The position numbers and the translations under genes are program-made. A stretch of DNA of 64,000 nt from Nageia nagi (lineage: Eukaryota; Pinophyta), in contig JBITNC010000001.1 in assembly GCA_050084985.1 (NCBI GenBank), positions 7,874,001 to 7,938,000 of the forward strand, written 5' to 3'. Each line of letters opens with the position of its first letter. The stretch's first letter is position 1. The notes beneath the pieces are model-generated. The model worked only from the letters and a program-made list of their open reading frames with translations. It searched no databases and was not told where the DNA came from. Shown piece by piece: positions 44,380 through 56,759 of the stretch.

Positions 44380-44820
44380 CAACACAACCTAAGGGCACAT
44401 GCATAATGTAGCCTAAGGGCATGCACATAGTGCTGCTTAGGGGGGCAGCCCTAGGCTGACCACTTATGGGCTAGTTGACCCCTAAAGGGGCACTGCTCGT
44501 TGGGTGCACGACCCCAAAGGGGGGTCATCCCAAATTGGTTACTTGTGGGGTAGCTGACCCCCAAAGGGGCACTACCTGTTGGGCACATGACCCCAAAGGG
44601 GGGACTACCCTAGGTTGGTTGACCCCCAAAGGGGCATTACCCGTTGGGCACACGACCCTAAGGGGGGATAACCTTAGGTTGGCCTCTTATGGGTTAGTTG
44701 AACCCTAAAGGGACACCACCCATTGGGTGCATGAACCCCAAGGAGAGCCACCCCAGGTTGGTTGCTTGTGGGTTGTCTGACCTCTAAAAGGGCACCGTCC
44801 TAGGTTAGCCGCCCCCATTT
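44380..44820 (+). repeat. GC-rich minisatellite in leader of E
   Basis: About 4.5 units of roughly 66-80 bp, each with a GACCCC(C/T)AAAGGGGCA word, GTTGGG(T/C)(G/A)CA, GACCCCAAAGGGGGG and TAGGTTGG. Units start near 44471, 44551, 44618, 44694 and 44773. The frame 44475-44708 reads through the repeat and is not a gene. It is flanked by homopolymer T/A runs. Confidence 0.85.
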
Positions 44821-46335
44821 TTTTAAATTTAAAAAAAATTCTTTATATATATTTATATTTTAAAGAATATATATCTTTTTAAAAACACTAATGCCTTTTT
44901 AAATGTTTTTTTTAAATATAAAAAAGAGTTCTTTTTTTTAAAAAAAGAGGGATTTTTTAATATTATTGGGCAAAGTTTTTAAATTTGCTAAATATAGGGG
45001 TCCTCTTTTTTTTTAAAAAAAGGGATTTTTTGGAAAGTATGAGCTAATATGGGCACTTTTTTAAATTAATTTTTCTTTTATTTGCTAATTTTACCTTAAA
45101 TGCAAGTTATTTTAAGAAACTTTTTTAACATAGTATACCTTTAAGATAAAAAATAGAAAATTAATTATGTATGAATTAATATTGTTTTATCTTCATACAT
45201 GTTTATTGCTATGCACACATATGGATGGATAAATCTTTTTTTATCATTAATTTAAGATAAAAGGGGGGATTTTTATGCATGGTTTAATATTTTATCCTAA
45301 TGCATGATTTTTGCTTTGGATAAAATATTTATGCATGGTTTAATATTTTTTCCTACTGCATATGGATGGACAAAAGTTCTCTTAAATATATTTTTTGCCT
45401 ATAGATTTTTTGATGATAAATTGCAAATAAGGAATTATTTTTTTTAAGTTTATTTTTTTTAAAAGTAATAAGGGGAAGAATTCCTCAATTTTGATAATGA
45501 TCTTTTGTATAGAGATCCATTAAAGGTTGTAACAAAATCCATTGGACTCTTAAGCTCATTTATTATTACTTAAAATTAATGAACCATTGTAAAAAGATCC
45601 ATTAGGGGTTATAACAAAAACTGTTGGACTCTTTGGTTCATAATTATGGATGATGTTGGATGTAATTTCATTTTTAAAAGTATTTTATTTATTTTTCACT
45701 TTTACTTTATATGCAAAGTACCTAAACTTTGAAAATTGCTTCCCCTAAAATGAACACATCCACATATTTATTCCGGGGAACCATGAGATGAAGATAAGGT
45801 GAACTAAAGCCTTTTAATACAACAATCCAAATGATGAAAAATTTGTATTTCTTAATTACCTCTAAGTTTTTTGTTGGTATGTATTTAACTCCATATAGGT
45901 GGACATGCATGTGTGTAGTGATACCACATGTCAATCCATTGATTTAGATATTATCTTGATAACTTAGGAGGAAAACTAAAAAATTAATCAAGATAATTAA
46001 TTTGGTCAATCCAACATACATCATAACCTTGAAAAATAGCTAGTACTTCTCCTTATAAGAGTATATCACTTTCCAAGGTGAATTGGTTGAGGATTGGTAG
46101 GACTTGGGCTCCTTGTGAGCATACAAGTGAAGGCCTAATTTTAGATAAGAAAATAAGCTTTAACTTTTTCTTTTCTACGATTATACTTGGTGATGAAGAT
46201 GTTGGATGCATGATAATAATTCTTGTTAATAATTTAGGCATTTGATTTTTTTATTAATCCAAATATGTATGATTAATATTTTTAAATTCAACATGTTTGC
46301 TTACATTATTTATCTCTTTCATTTTTTTTGTAGCA

Positions 46336-49300
46336 ATGGGAGACTCTTTTGCACTCAAGCATATCTTAGATGGTTCCAACTATGGTATTTGGAAACCTAT
46401 GATGAAAATAAAACTTTAAGCATGAATACTTTGAATGATTGTTAATGAAAATCAAATTGCTCCATTAGGGAAGAAGGAACTTGAAGCTTATAATACTAAG
46501 GATGATTTGACAATTTTTATGATCTTTCATGCAATTTCAAATGAGATCCTCTTTATGATATCTTTTTCAAACAATACAAAGGAATCCTGAGATAAACTAA
46601 AGAGTATTTAATTTGGCACTAAATTTTCTAGGAGGTTCACCATTCTTTAGAAGTTACTTTAACCACATCAAGAGAAAAATGAAAGGGTGGTAATATATAT
46701 GAATAAGGTTATTGACCTTAGGACCCAACTTGTAGGGTGTAGTTGTAATTAGATCAATGATGAGTTTTTAAATTTTATCATCCTTCAAAGACTACTAAAT
46801 TTAGTCAATTTATGAATGTTATTGAAACTAGGCTTGATGATAAAAAAGAAGTGTTCTCCTGTCAAGGCTTCTCTTGACACATGAGGAAACACTTAACAAT
46901 AAAGTATTGATCACCACTTCTAAGGAGCTTTTTGTGGCCCTTAGTCTAATGAAGCCTCATTTCAAAAAGAACCATTATCAAAAGAAGAGTTCTCATGCTC
47001 TTAAGAAAAACTTCAAGAAAGGTGGAAACAAAAAGAATTATGATCATGATAAGTTAAAGAAAATCAAAATCAAATTTAATAAAAATTGTAATTTTTATGA
47101 CATCTATGATCATAAGGAAGTTGATTGCTTTAGAAAAAAGAAAAATTAAGATGAAAAAGGATCTAAAAAATTAAAAAAATATAAAAAGAATAAGAAGAAC
47201 AAGAATTTTGCTTAAGTTGCTACCTTTTACTTCAAATCTCACTCTATCTCAAATGATTGGATTATTGATTCTAGATCCACTACTCACATGTGTTTTGAAA
47301 ATGATAAGTTTAAAAACTTTAATAAGTATAAAATAGATGCAGTTGTGATAGGTGATAATTCAATCATTGATGTTCAAGGTATTAGGATTGTGTTGATACA
47401 AGGAAAGATTCTTAAGAATATGATTTATGTGCCTAAATTCACTATGAATATTCTTTTCGTAATTCAGGTTGTAAGAAAAGGTTACTCCTTTGAGTTTAAC
47501 TCACACTCTTGGTGCATGAAAAAGGGTCTTTCCACTTTGGTGAAAGGTTCAATGAAATATGACCTTTACATTATGGATCAATCTTTAACAAATATGTGCC
47601 TTGTCACTAATGTTTATTCTAGAGGCAATCTTTGACACCATTGATTATCACACTTAAACTATAAGAACATAAAAGTCATGAAAGATCATGAACTTGTGAA
47701 ACGTTTGCCTACAATATTACCTATAATTGATCTTTATGAGAAATGCATTTTAAGTAAAATGAATCGATAAAAGTTTCTAAAAGATAAGGCAACTAGAGCA
47801 ACTCAACCTCTTTATCTTGTGCATTCAAATTGGATGGGTCCATTTCTAACTAAGTCACTTAGGGGAGCATATTATGTCTTAACCTTTATTGATAACTTTA
47901 GTAGGATGAAATTTGGTTTTCTTATTAAGCATAAGGATCAAACATTTGATAGGTTTAAAGATTTCAAAGCCTTAGTATAAAATCAGTCTAAATTCAAATT
48001 CAAGATGTTGAGGTCTGATAATAGGGGTGAGTATAATAGTAATGAATTCAATGATTTTTATACCAAGTATATAATTAAAAGGTAGTTTACTATCCCTTAC
48101 ACTCCTCAACATAATGGTGTAGCTGAAAGGAAGAATAGAACCATTCAAAAAATGGCAAGATGTATGTTGGGAGATCTTCCTAACTTATTATGAGATGAAG
48201 GTATAAATACTGCAATCTACATCTTAAATAGGTTTCCTATGAAAGTAGTTGAAGGTAAAAATCTATACGAAGCATGGAAAGAAAAGAAATCTAACATAGA
48301 AAAGAAACCTAACATCTCTCACTTAAGAGTTTTTGGTTGTGATGTTTGTACCTTTATTATTCCTAAGAAAATGAAGAAGCTAAATAAGAGATCTAAAAAT
48401 TATCTTTGTGGGCTATGAAAATTAGCATAGAGGTTACAGGCTATACCAACCTTCCTCTAGAGTAGTTTTTATATCAAGGGATGTAAAGTTCAATTAACTT
48501 CATAAAGAATTTGCTTCTTGTGAGAATCTTGATGAGGGTGATGATTCTTCTGTTGCACTTAATTGGATGTATGTTAGTGTGTATTTGACATCTAAGAAAC
48601 AAAACTCTCCAACACAAAGGATAACAAGGAGTATAACCATTAATAAATCCTTATTTACTAAAATTGTTAATAAAAATGAGCCCTCATCCTTCAAATAAGC
48701 TTCATAGCATGAGTGCTAGATGAATGCAATGAATGCAGAGTATGAGGTTTTAATGAAGAATCAAACTTAAGATTTGGTTCATTATCCTAATGAAAGTAAT
48801 GTGATTGATAATAAATAGATTTATAATGTCAAATATAATTCAATTGGAGAGATTGAAAAATACAAAGCAAGGTTAGTAGCCAAGGGTTTTTCTCAAAAAT
48901 ACGAAGTTGGTTGATTATGAGGAAACATTTTCTCCAATGGCAAAGATGCATACTATCAAGGTAATCCTTTCCCTTTTAGCACCTTAAGGTTGGAAAGATT
49001 TTTAAATTAATATCAAGAGTGCTTTTCTCAACAATGACTTAGATGTGAAGATCTACATGAGCCAACCAAAAGAGTTTGTTATGGAAGGCAAAGAATCTTT
49101 TGTTTGCAAGTTAAAGAAGTATTTGTATGGACTTAAGCAAACACCTAAGGCTTGATACAAAAATATTTCATGATACTTTGAGAATATTAGATTTTCTAAA
49201 TGCTTTTTTGACATAAATATTTATGTTATCAACCAAGGATAAGATTTTATCTTGATTCTTCTCTATGTGGATGATCTATTAATTACAGAGAATAATATAG

Positions 49301-50222
49301 TTCTCATACAAGATTGCATATCCAAACTTAAGGTAACTTTTTAAATGACTAACCTTGGTCTATTGCATGAATACTTTAGTATGCAAGTGTACCAATATAA
49401 GGATTGTACTTATATTAGTCAATCCAAGTATATCTCAGATATCTTATAAAAGTTTGGAATGGAAGAGTGCAAGCATGCAAAAATCTCAATCTTTCCTAGA
49501 ATCACTTTGTCTCTTAATTCCAACTCTTAGTTGATAGATGCTATGACTTACAAGCACCTAATTGGTAGTATTCATTATTTGACTATCTCTAGGCAAAATA
49601 TTATGTTTACCATGAATTTGATGGCTTTTTTTATGCAAAAGCTATATGTTGAGAACTTCAATATTGTTAAGCAAATTTTGAGGTATGTTATAAGCACTAA
49701 AGATCTTGCTCTCAAGTATGATAAGTTGCCCTTATTTGTTCTCTCAGGATTCTTAGATTCTAACTATGGAGAAGATAGAGATGAAAGCAAATAAACCTCT
49801 ACTTATGTGTTTAACAATGGTCAAGTGTTATCTTTTGAGATTCCAAGAACCAACTAACTATTGCTTTCTCCACCATGGAGGCTGAATATCATGCAATATC
49901 AGTTGCAACCTAAGAAGCCATTTGGTTGAGGTATCTTCTAAAAGAAATTGAGTATGAACAAGTTCATCTATCTCAAATTCCTTTAGATAATCATTTAGCT
50001 ATTACTTTAGCAAAGAATATTATTTTTCATTAGAGAAAAAAGCATGTAAAAATCCAATCCCACTTCATCAGAGAGAAATTTTTAGATTATCTTCTACACT
50101 TGCAATATTTTCCATCAATACTAAGTTCTAATGATTTGTTCACCATACCCCTTCCTAAAGATCAATTCTATAAGCTTATATATTCTATTGGTTTGGTGAA
50201 TTTTCCTTTAAAAAGGGATTAA
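46336..50222 (+). pseudogene. copia E gag-pol
   Basis: Starts at ATG 46336 (LKHILDGSNYGIWKP). Gag runs to about 47150; its knuckle (CNFYDIYDHKEVDC) lost the second Cys. The protease loop reads IIDSRS (47263), with Gly lost. The integrase HHCC region is at 47630-47760; the first catalytic Asp is Asn (HSNWMGP, 47825); SDNRGEY and GVAERKNRT follow. RT at 48700-49520 keeps LLYVDDLL (49261). RNase H runs to about 50080. The frame ends at about 50222. Many stops are TAA/TAG/TGA at expected Gln or Trp codons. It is dead but collinear with A1 throughout. Confidence 0.93.
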
Positions 50223-51249
50223 GAGTTGAATTCTTATTGAATCCATCGCATCTTATTCCTTCTTAATAAAGTTGTTGAACTTTTTAGTTTGTATACTTTG
50301 TTTATACATTCCTCTATTTCATGACTATAAGTATGGGTTTGGCATATTAGTGATAACTTATAGTGTACCACAAATCCAAGAATATTATATTAAAAAGAAT
50401 TATTTTGATGAAACAACTATAACTCTATTCATTTGACTTTGTCTTTCCTGATTTATTCACTAGCCGCTTTAGAAACTTTGTTGTGCACACTTTGAAAGTT
50501 TCTTATGGTAGTGAAGTTGCCTTCAAGAGGAATTGAATTTTGAATTCAGTATTTAATTCATATATATAATGATAACTTTATTCCTAATAGGCTATTTTGT
50601 TGTATATTTTTGATCTAAATGTACACCTTCATGGTTAGTTCGCTTTGTGAGGAACTCATGGTACATTTTATTTTGTGATCATTATGTGAGGAATCAATAT
50701 ATGTTTGTTAGCACTGTTTGATTATCCATAAGTGAGTTTGTTATATATGCATATGCTCTTTTTTTTGTTGATCAACACATATTTATATATAAAATAAATG
50801 ACTATAAGTTTTAGCTTGGAATCTTTGTGATAACTTATAGTGCATCATTGATCAATTTATGGATAGCATTACTTAGTTCATTTATCTTGTGATTGATATG
50901 AATATTTATATGATACATCTAATTGATTTTATTTATGATCTACTTGTAGCTTGTAGGTTTCATCTTGAGCATGCAAGTTACTTACTTTAGGTAGGGAGGC
51001 TCATGGAAGCTCACATGTCAAGTTAGTGTTGATCGACTACACTTACAGTGAAATTAGTTATGGTTAATAATTGTATTGTAAACTATTTTATCAAATGGTA
51101 TTATAGTTAATTTCAAACTAATATCTTGCTTATTTTTCAATTATGTAAAAGTTCTCATCTCCATTTGTATCTCTTTGGAGGATAACTCTCTCTTACTCTC
51201 TCTTTCTTCTTTTCTCCACACTCTATCCTAAAATTACATTAAAGAGGAG
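50223..51249 (+). other. 3' UTR of copia E with conserved hairpin and PPT
   Basis: This is alignable with the A1 3' UTR (for example TTGATCGACTAC and the gtgaaa..agtt..ggttaat block at 51030-51065). A single hairpin AGTTC/GAACT at 50637-50656 corresponds to the repeated A1 hairpins. A weaker second one may lie near 50675-50695. The polypurine tract AAAGAGGAG is at 51241-51249. Confidence 0.75.
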
Positions 51250-51695
51250 TGTTAGAATTTGTAATGTAATATTGTGTAATATTTTTTATTAATGTAAATT
51301 TATTTAATACTTAAAGTATCTTTAGATACCTTAAAGTATTAAGAGAATAAAAATAAGAATATGATTAAAAATAGGTAAATAATTAAAAATAGAAAAGGGA
51401 TTAAATATAGAGTGGGTTTCTTCGTATAAATAGAGAAGAACCTCCCTTTCATATTACACTATTGTTATGCAAGATTTGCTATAGGTTTAGCATTTGAGAG
51501 AGAGAAAGGAGAGAGGTATTTGAGAATAAGAAGATCTTTATTTTTGGACGTAATCATAAGGAGGGAGGAACCACTTTATATCTTGTGTTATTTGTGAGAT
51601 TAGCTTGAGTTATTATGCTATTGTGTTGATATTGTAATTACCTTCTTGAGATCTTGGTAGATTAAAAGTTAATTTAGAAAGGGTTAATTTCATCA
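51250..51695 (+). repeat. 3' LTR of copia E
   Basis: TGTTAGAATTTG ... TTCATCA. Palindrome at 51306-51341. TATA box near 51426. Confidence 0.9.
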
Positions 51696-52170
51696 CCATA
51701 AACACCAAGAAGAACCTGATCCAAATGATGACACACACAAGATATTATAACCCAAATATAACCATTTGCAATGGCCTTTCACTCAAGGTCAATCCTATAT
51801 TACATCCACCCATAGAAATCCATGATAAAGAAAAAATGGAAATAAACGCTAATAGCCACAACACAAGGAAGGGAAACACAACTAAACTAAAACCAAAAAT
51901 TCTATTATGAGGAGCATATGAGAAAGTGCTAAAGGAATGACCCATACAATAATATTACGCTCTAATTTATAGGAGGGGAGCCACCTTCTTGAAAAACTAA
52001 TGCTGGATTTGATAATAATATACCTATATGGAATGCATTAAGATTTTTAACTACTTACAAAAAGTAAATACCTAGGCTATATTACTGCTACCTAATTAGT
52101 ACCAAGGAAATAAATGTTAATCTAATTTTACATTTTTTTCATGCCTCTTAATGATATAATCACTAAATGT
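51696..52170 (+). repeat. Repeat R, right half
   Basis: It starts with the TSD CCATA and aligns with 61530-62005 (caccaagaagaacc, acaacccaaatataaccat, ttttacat...catgcctcttaatgata). It continues the repeat split by copia E. Confidence 0.8.
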
Positions 52171-52772
52171 TAAAGAATAAATTATCCTTTTATACTACAA
52201 TATTTATGTCTTATTTTGATTAGTCCTCATAATTCGTTACCAATGTTTTGAAAGGTTTGAGTGATAATTTGTAATAAATCATGCTTACATGAAAGCTTTT
52301 CTATGAATTTTTCAATCTTTAGGGAATCAAGTGTGTAGCAGGTGGAATATATCCCTTTTTCCATGGTTACAATTTCTCCAAGTTAGAATTTTCGAGCATA
52401 CAATCATATTAGGCTAGTTGGTATACATAGTTTTAGGTTCCATATCATCCTCCACAAATTAACCCATGTATGAGATTATTTATTACCACTCTAGGTGATT
52501 TGAAATGCACAATTGTTGGAACTAAAAAGTGGGGCATACAATGGATGATATTAGCCACCAAAATATTTGGGCACTTCAAAGATCAACTAATACATGTATG
52601 TATTAGGCTAAGTTACTAGTTGGTGAAAAGATTTTTCCACATGGAGATATACTAATCTCAATACATTGGAAAAGTTTTGGGGGTTATACACCCCATTTTA
52701 TGTAGACCCAAGTGTTCAATCATTTGGTAGTGCTTCTCTTAGTTGTTCATATGGTGAATTGGGTTGGACTAC
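52171..52772. other. Spacer, nothing recognised
   Basis: No gene or repeat recognised. The open frame at 52666-52848 crosses into the LTR at 52773 and is not supported. Confidence 0.55.
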
Positions 52773-53473
52773 TAATCCAAATTGGATCATGTTAGGTTGT
52801 CTTTTTAGGATTAGCACTCAATCCAGAGGTATCTATGCTTGGAGATAGATTGAAGACCAAAATATGAAGTTGATTGGTATTCAATTTTAGACTACCAATG
52901 GTGTGCAATTTGATGAGTCAGCAGTGGGATTCAAAGGAACATTGACGTGTTGGATAGAGAAACTATTTCAGCTTACATAACTAATGTCAAGAAGGCATTT
53001 TTGAGGTGATTCAAGGCTTATTAAATGGTATATCACCCCCCTTGAATTCTTAATGAATGAGAGTTTGAGAGTTTAGGTTTTAGAATTGTAATAGTTTGAA
53101 GGAAGATCAAGAGTCATTCCAAAATTATTATAGTTTTGAGATTATTTCTTCTTGATATAAGAGATTACAGTACTTGGAGGAGATTGTATTGCCATTGTGT
53201 TGATGGTATTTTTCTATGCATGTAATATTGTAATGTCCATAAAAAATAAGAAGAGAAGGCTCCAATTCCATACTAGATTAGCCCACATTGGGTGAACCAG
53301 GGTAAAATAATTATTGATCTTGTTGTTTGTTTAAGATTGCTAGTTTGTAATTCACATTGTGTGACTTTTTAAATTTATATGAAATTTCTATGATCTCATA
53401 ATGGTTAACTATTTTTATTTGAATCTGTAAGTGAGGATTCGAGTATGCTATAAGCATCGATAATTATGGATCA
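52773..53473 (+). repeat. 5' LTR of gypsy B (701 bp)
   Basis: Starts TAATCC (the TG is mutated to TA; the 3' copy has TGATCC) and ends GGATCA. Aligned over the full length to 58164-58899. Confidence 0.9.
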
Positions 53474-53629
53474 TGTGGTATTAGAGCTTATGATGATGAA
53501 ATTTGGGGTTGGAATTTTGAAAATTCCATGTAGCTAGCAATGTGAAATTTGATATTTGGGAGGAGATATCAAAGGCTTGAGTTGATTCCATAGGATCCTG
53601 ATATTTGTCATAGAGGTAGAGAGAATATA

Positions 53630-54545
53630 ATGGATACTGCAGAGGAGCAAAAGTCACCTATACATACCATGATGGATGTCAATTTTGAAAGGAGGTTTTC
53701 AGCAATGGAGAATCATTTGGCTTGTTTGGTTGAATTGTTAGTTATTGGAGCAAATACAAATATCAATAAGAGATATCATGATGTAGTTGGGAGATCAGAT
53801 TCATCATTTTCATCAATAGAGTTCTATTCAAGTGGAGGCCAAAGTGGACATTCCTACTTTTGGAGAAGAGGTTGATGCAAAAAATGTGAACAATTAGTTG
53901 AAACAATTAGAGGTTTATTTCCAAATTCATGGTGTTGTAAATGATGTTGATAAAATCTCTTTTGCTAGATTAAAGATGAGTGGATATACTTTAGTTTGGT
54001 GGGAAAGCTATATAGAAATTTTTAATCATGAACACTTATATGAAATATCTTCTTGGAATAAATTTAAGAAGTTATTAAAATATTAATTCTATCTATTAGG
54101 ACATCATAATAAACAATTGATGAAATATAAATTCTTTAGATAACACAAAAAAAAAATGTTGAAAAATACACTACGAAATTTAGGAGACAAGCTACTTTGC
54201 TTGGGATTTCATTAAAATATCCTCAAACTTTAATAAAGTATGTTGGAGGTTTACATAGTCATTTACAAAAGACTCATGTTGTTTAATCTTACTAATCTTA
54301 ATCAAATGTGTGTGCAAGCGTAATACTTAGAAGAGGATGATAAAGTAAGGAGACAATATGATGAATCCAAAAAGGCTTCAAATTCAAAGGTGGGACAAGA
54401 GAAAGGTAAATCTCAAGATAAAGGTAAAGGTAAGCAAGAAACTAAGACCACTAATATTTCAAAGAAAGAAGGTGATGGTAGACATTGTAATCATTGTGAT
54501 AAAGATGATCACATTGATGATAAATATTGAAAATTACATCTATAA
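53630..54545 (+). pseudogene. gypsy B gag with zinc knuckle
   Basis: The open start at 53630 (MDTAEEQKSPIHTMMD) leads to EVYFQIHGVVNDVDKI, LVWWESY and WNKFKKLL (53898-54086). A Lys-rich region follows (54360-54470). The knuckle HCNHCDKDDHIDDKY (about 54494) has Tyr in place of the last Cys. Frameshifts are seen near 53870 and after 54086. Confidence 0.85.
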
Positions 54546-54719
54546 TTATATCTATATAAGCATAAGAATGAGAAGAAAACTAATGCTATGGTACTTAGAT
54601 GTGATGATATTGAGGGAAGTTTAGATGTTGATGAGAAAATAAATTGTTTATCTATTCCAAAGGTTGAAGAACATTAAAACATTAAAAAACAAAGGATTTA
54701 ATTATTCAATCTCAAAATC

Positions 54720-55240
54720 TAAATTAAGAAAACCAAAGTAGATTGCATTGTTGATCTAGGTTCTCAAGCAAATTTGATTTCAAAGACTATGCTAAGTAAT
54801 TTGGGACTGAAAACTTTGTTCATTGCAATGCTAGTTTGCAAATCACTAAATAATATAAGGTAAAATTTGTTATTTATGCAAAGTACATTGATGAAGTTGT
54901 AGTTGATATTGTTCCTTTAGATATTTGTGGTGTTATTCTTGGTAACCCTTATATGTGGGATAGAGATGGTATTTATTACAAAAGATTAAATAAATTATAG
55001 TTGGTGAAAGATGCAAACATGTTTCTAGAAAATGCACATAAAAGCAAAAAAAAGCTACCTTTGGTTACTGCCAGTCAAATAAAATATCTTGTGGATGATT
55101 CTAAAAAGTTTATTTTGATCATGGTGAAAATAGGAGCCTCGGGTGAGGTGAATCTCACACTATCAACAACATGCAATACTAATTTTAGCCTACCAATAGT
55201 GTACAAAAAAGAGGAACAAATGCAAAATTTAGTTTAGGAG
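54720..55240 (+). pseudogene. gypsy B aspartic protease and linker
   Basis: The active-site region is CIVDLGSQANLISKTM (about 54745); D-T/S-G reads D-L-G. DEVVVDIVPLDICGVILGNPYMW follows with frame breaks (54890-54960), matching gypsy G 5450-5520. A linker open at 55001-55237 follows. Confidence 0.8.
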
Positions 55241-55339
55241 TTTACTAACTTATTTGCAAAGCCACAGAGATTACCTCCTATGCAAGATATACAACATGAT
55301 ATTTAGTTGTTACTTGATGCTTGATTGCCCAACATAGCT

Positions 55340-56200
55340 TTTTATCGATAGTCAGTTTTGGAGTAAGGGAAGATAAGGAGATAGATTCAAGAGTTGGTTG
55401 ATCAAAGAGTGATTAGACCAAGTACATCTCCATGTGGGTCACCTATTGTTTTAGTTCCCAAGAAGGATAAAACTTGGAGAATGTGCATTGACTATAGAGC
55501 ACTAAACAAAATCATCATTAAAAATTGCTATCCTTTACCTTGAATAGATGAACTTTTGGATAAGTTGCAAGGGGAAAGATCCTTCACAAAACTAGACTCG
55601 AGGAGTTGATATCACCAAGTTAAAATCAAGGAGGACATATGGAAGACTACCTTCAAGATAATACAAGGCCTATTTGAGTGGCTTGTTTTGTCATTTGGTT
55701 TGTGTAATGCACCAACCACTTTTATGAGAGTAATGAATGATGTGCTTCATCTATTTATTGATTCTTTTATTGTTGTATACTTGAATGATATTCTTGTTTA
55801 TAGTTCTACTTGGGAAAAATATGTTGTACATCAAGTATTTCAAACTTTGCATAGAGAGAATTTATTATTGAAACATTCAAAATGTGAGTTTTGCAAAGAG
55901 TGTTTGGTGTATTTGGGCCATGTTATTCGTCATGAAAAATTTAAGATAGATCATAGTAAAGTAAGTGCTATAGTAGATTGGCCAAGGTTGTCAAATGTAA
56001 CTAAAGTAAGGAGTTTCTTAGGTGCTATCCAATATTTAAGAAAGTTTATTGTTGATTTTTCTCATGTTTCTTCACCTTTACATGATGTAACCAATAAGAG
56101 GCAAGTTTTCCAATGGAGAAAACAACAACAAATATATTTTGATACTTTAAAGCAAAAGATTATTAGTGCACCTATGCTAGCACTTCCTAATTTGTAGAAG
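55340..56200 (+). pseudogene. gypsy B reverse transcriptase
   Basis: Finger blocks lie at 55390-55560 in broken frames ([19 protein letters not shown]-like, [10 protein letters not shown]). 55688-56197 is open for 169 codons: SFGLCNAPTTFMRVMND, VVYLNDILVYS (the YLDD box reads YLND, residues 29-32 of this stretch), LGHVIRHEKFKID, VRSFLGAIQYLRKFI. Loss of a catalytic Asp and upstream stops make it inactive. Confidence 0.9.
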
Positions 56201-56560
56201 CCATTTGAAGTGGAGACTGATGCAAGTGATTGTGCCATGGGAGCCATTTTGTTATAAGAAGGTAAACCAATTTGTTATCATTTTGAAAAGTTTAGTGGAG
56301 ATATTTTGAAACATCCTACTTATTGTAAGGAAATGTATGCATTGGTCCAAGCTATTAAAAAGTAGAAATATTACTTAATGGAGAAATAAACAATCATTCA
56401 TACTAATCATCAATCATTAAATTATTTATAAAATCAATCAAAATTGTAACAAACTAGACACTATAGATGGATGAGTTTTTTACAACAATTTCATATAGTG
56501 ATCAAGTATAAGAAAGGAACGCAGAATAAAGTTGCTAACATACATCTTAGACCACTTATA
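56200..56560 (+). pseudogene. gypsy B RNase H
   Basis: ETDASDCAMGAIL (about 56215) keeps the first catalytic Asp. PICYHFEKFSG, YPTYCKEMYALVQA-like and TNHQSLNYL (HQ where DHK is usual, about 56404) follow. It ends with the QQFHIVIKYKKGTQNKVAN motif. Confidence 0.85.
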
Positions 56561-56759
56561 ACTACAAAATCCACACCATCAGTGGTATGTAACACTAGTT
56601 TTGGGCCACCAACAGTATGCAAACAAGGTCCAATAAGTTCCCTCTTAGTGCTAAAATTTCTTCCTTTTATGTTCGAGTCATTTTCAAAGGCATATTTATA
56701 GGATCCAAACTTCAGAGAGGTGTATGAGTAGTTATCTTCATCTAGGTCCAAGTATGAGG

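Larger units (their letters stand above)
43228..51695 (+). mobile_element. Copia element E, old relative of A1 (8468 bp)
   Basis: LTRs 43228-43684 (457 bp) and 51250-51695 (446 bp), roughly 85-88 percent identical by eye. TSD CCACA/CCATA with one mismatch; the uninterrupted paralogous site at 61530-61534 reads CCATA. It has a primer site, leader with a GC-rich minisatellite, broken gag-pol and a 3' UTR alignable with A1. Its opposite orientation and divergence exclude recent shared insertion with A1. Confidence 0.93.

Noticed and set aside
44475-44708. 77-codon frame with repeated PKGALLVG-like motif in the leader of E
   Set aside because: It reads through a GC-rich minisatellite. Unit lengths vary and are not all multiples of three, so no coding constraint is visible.
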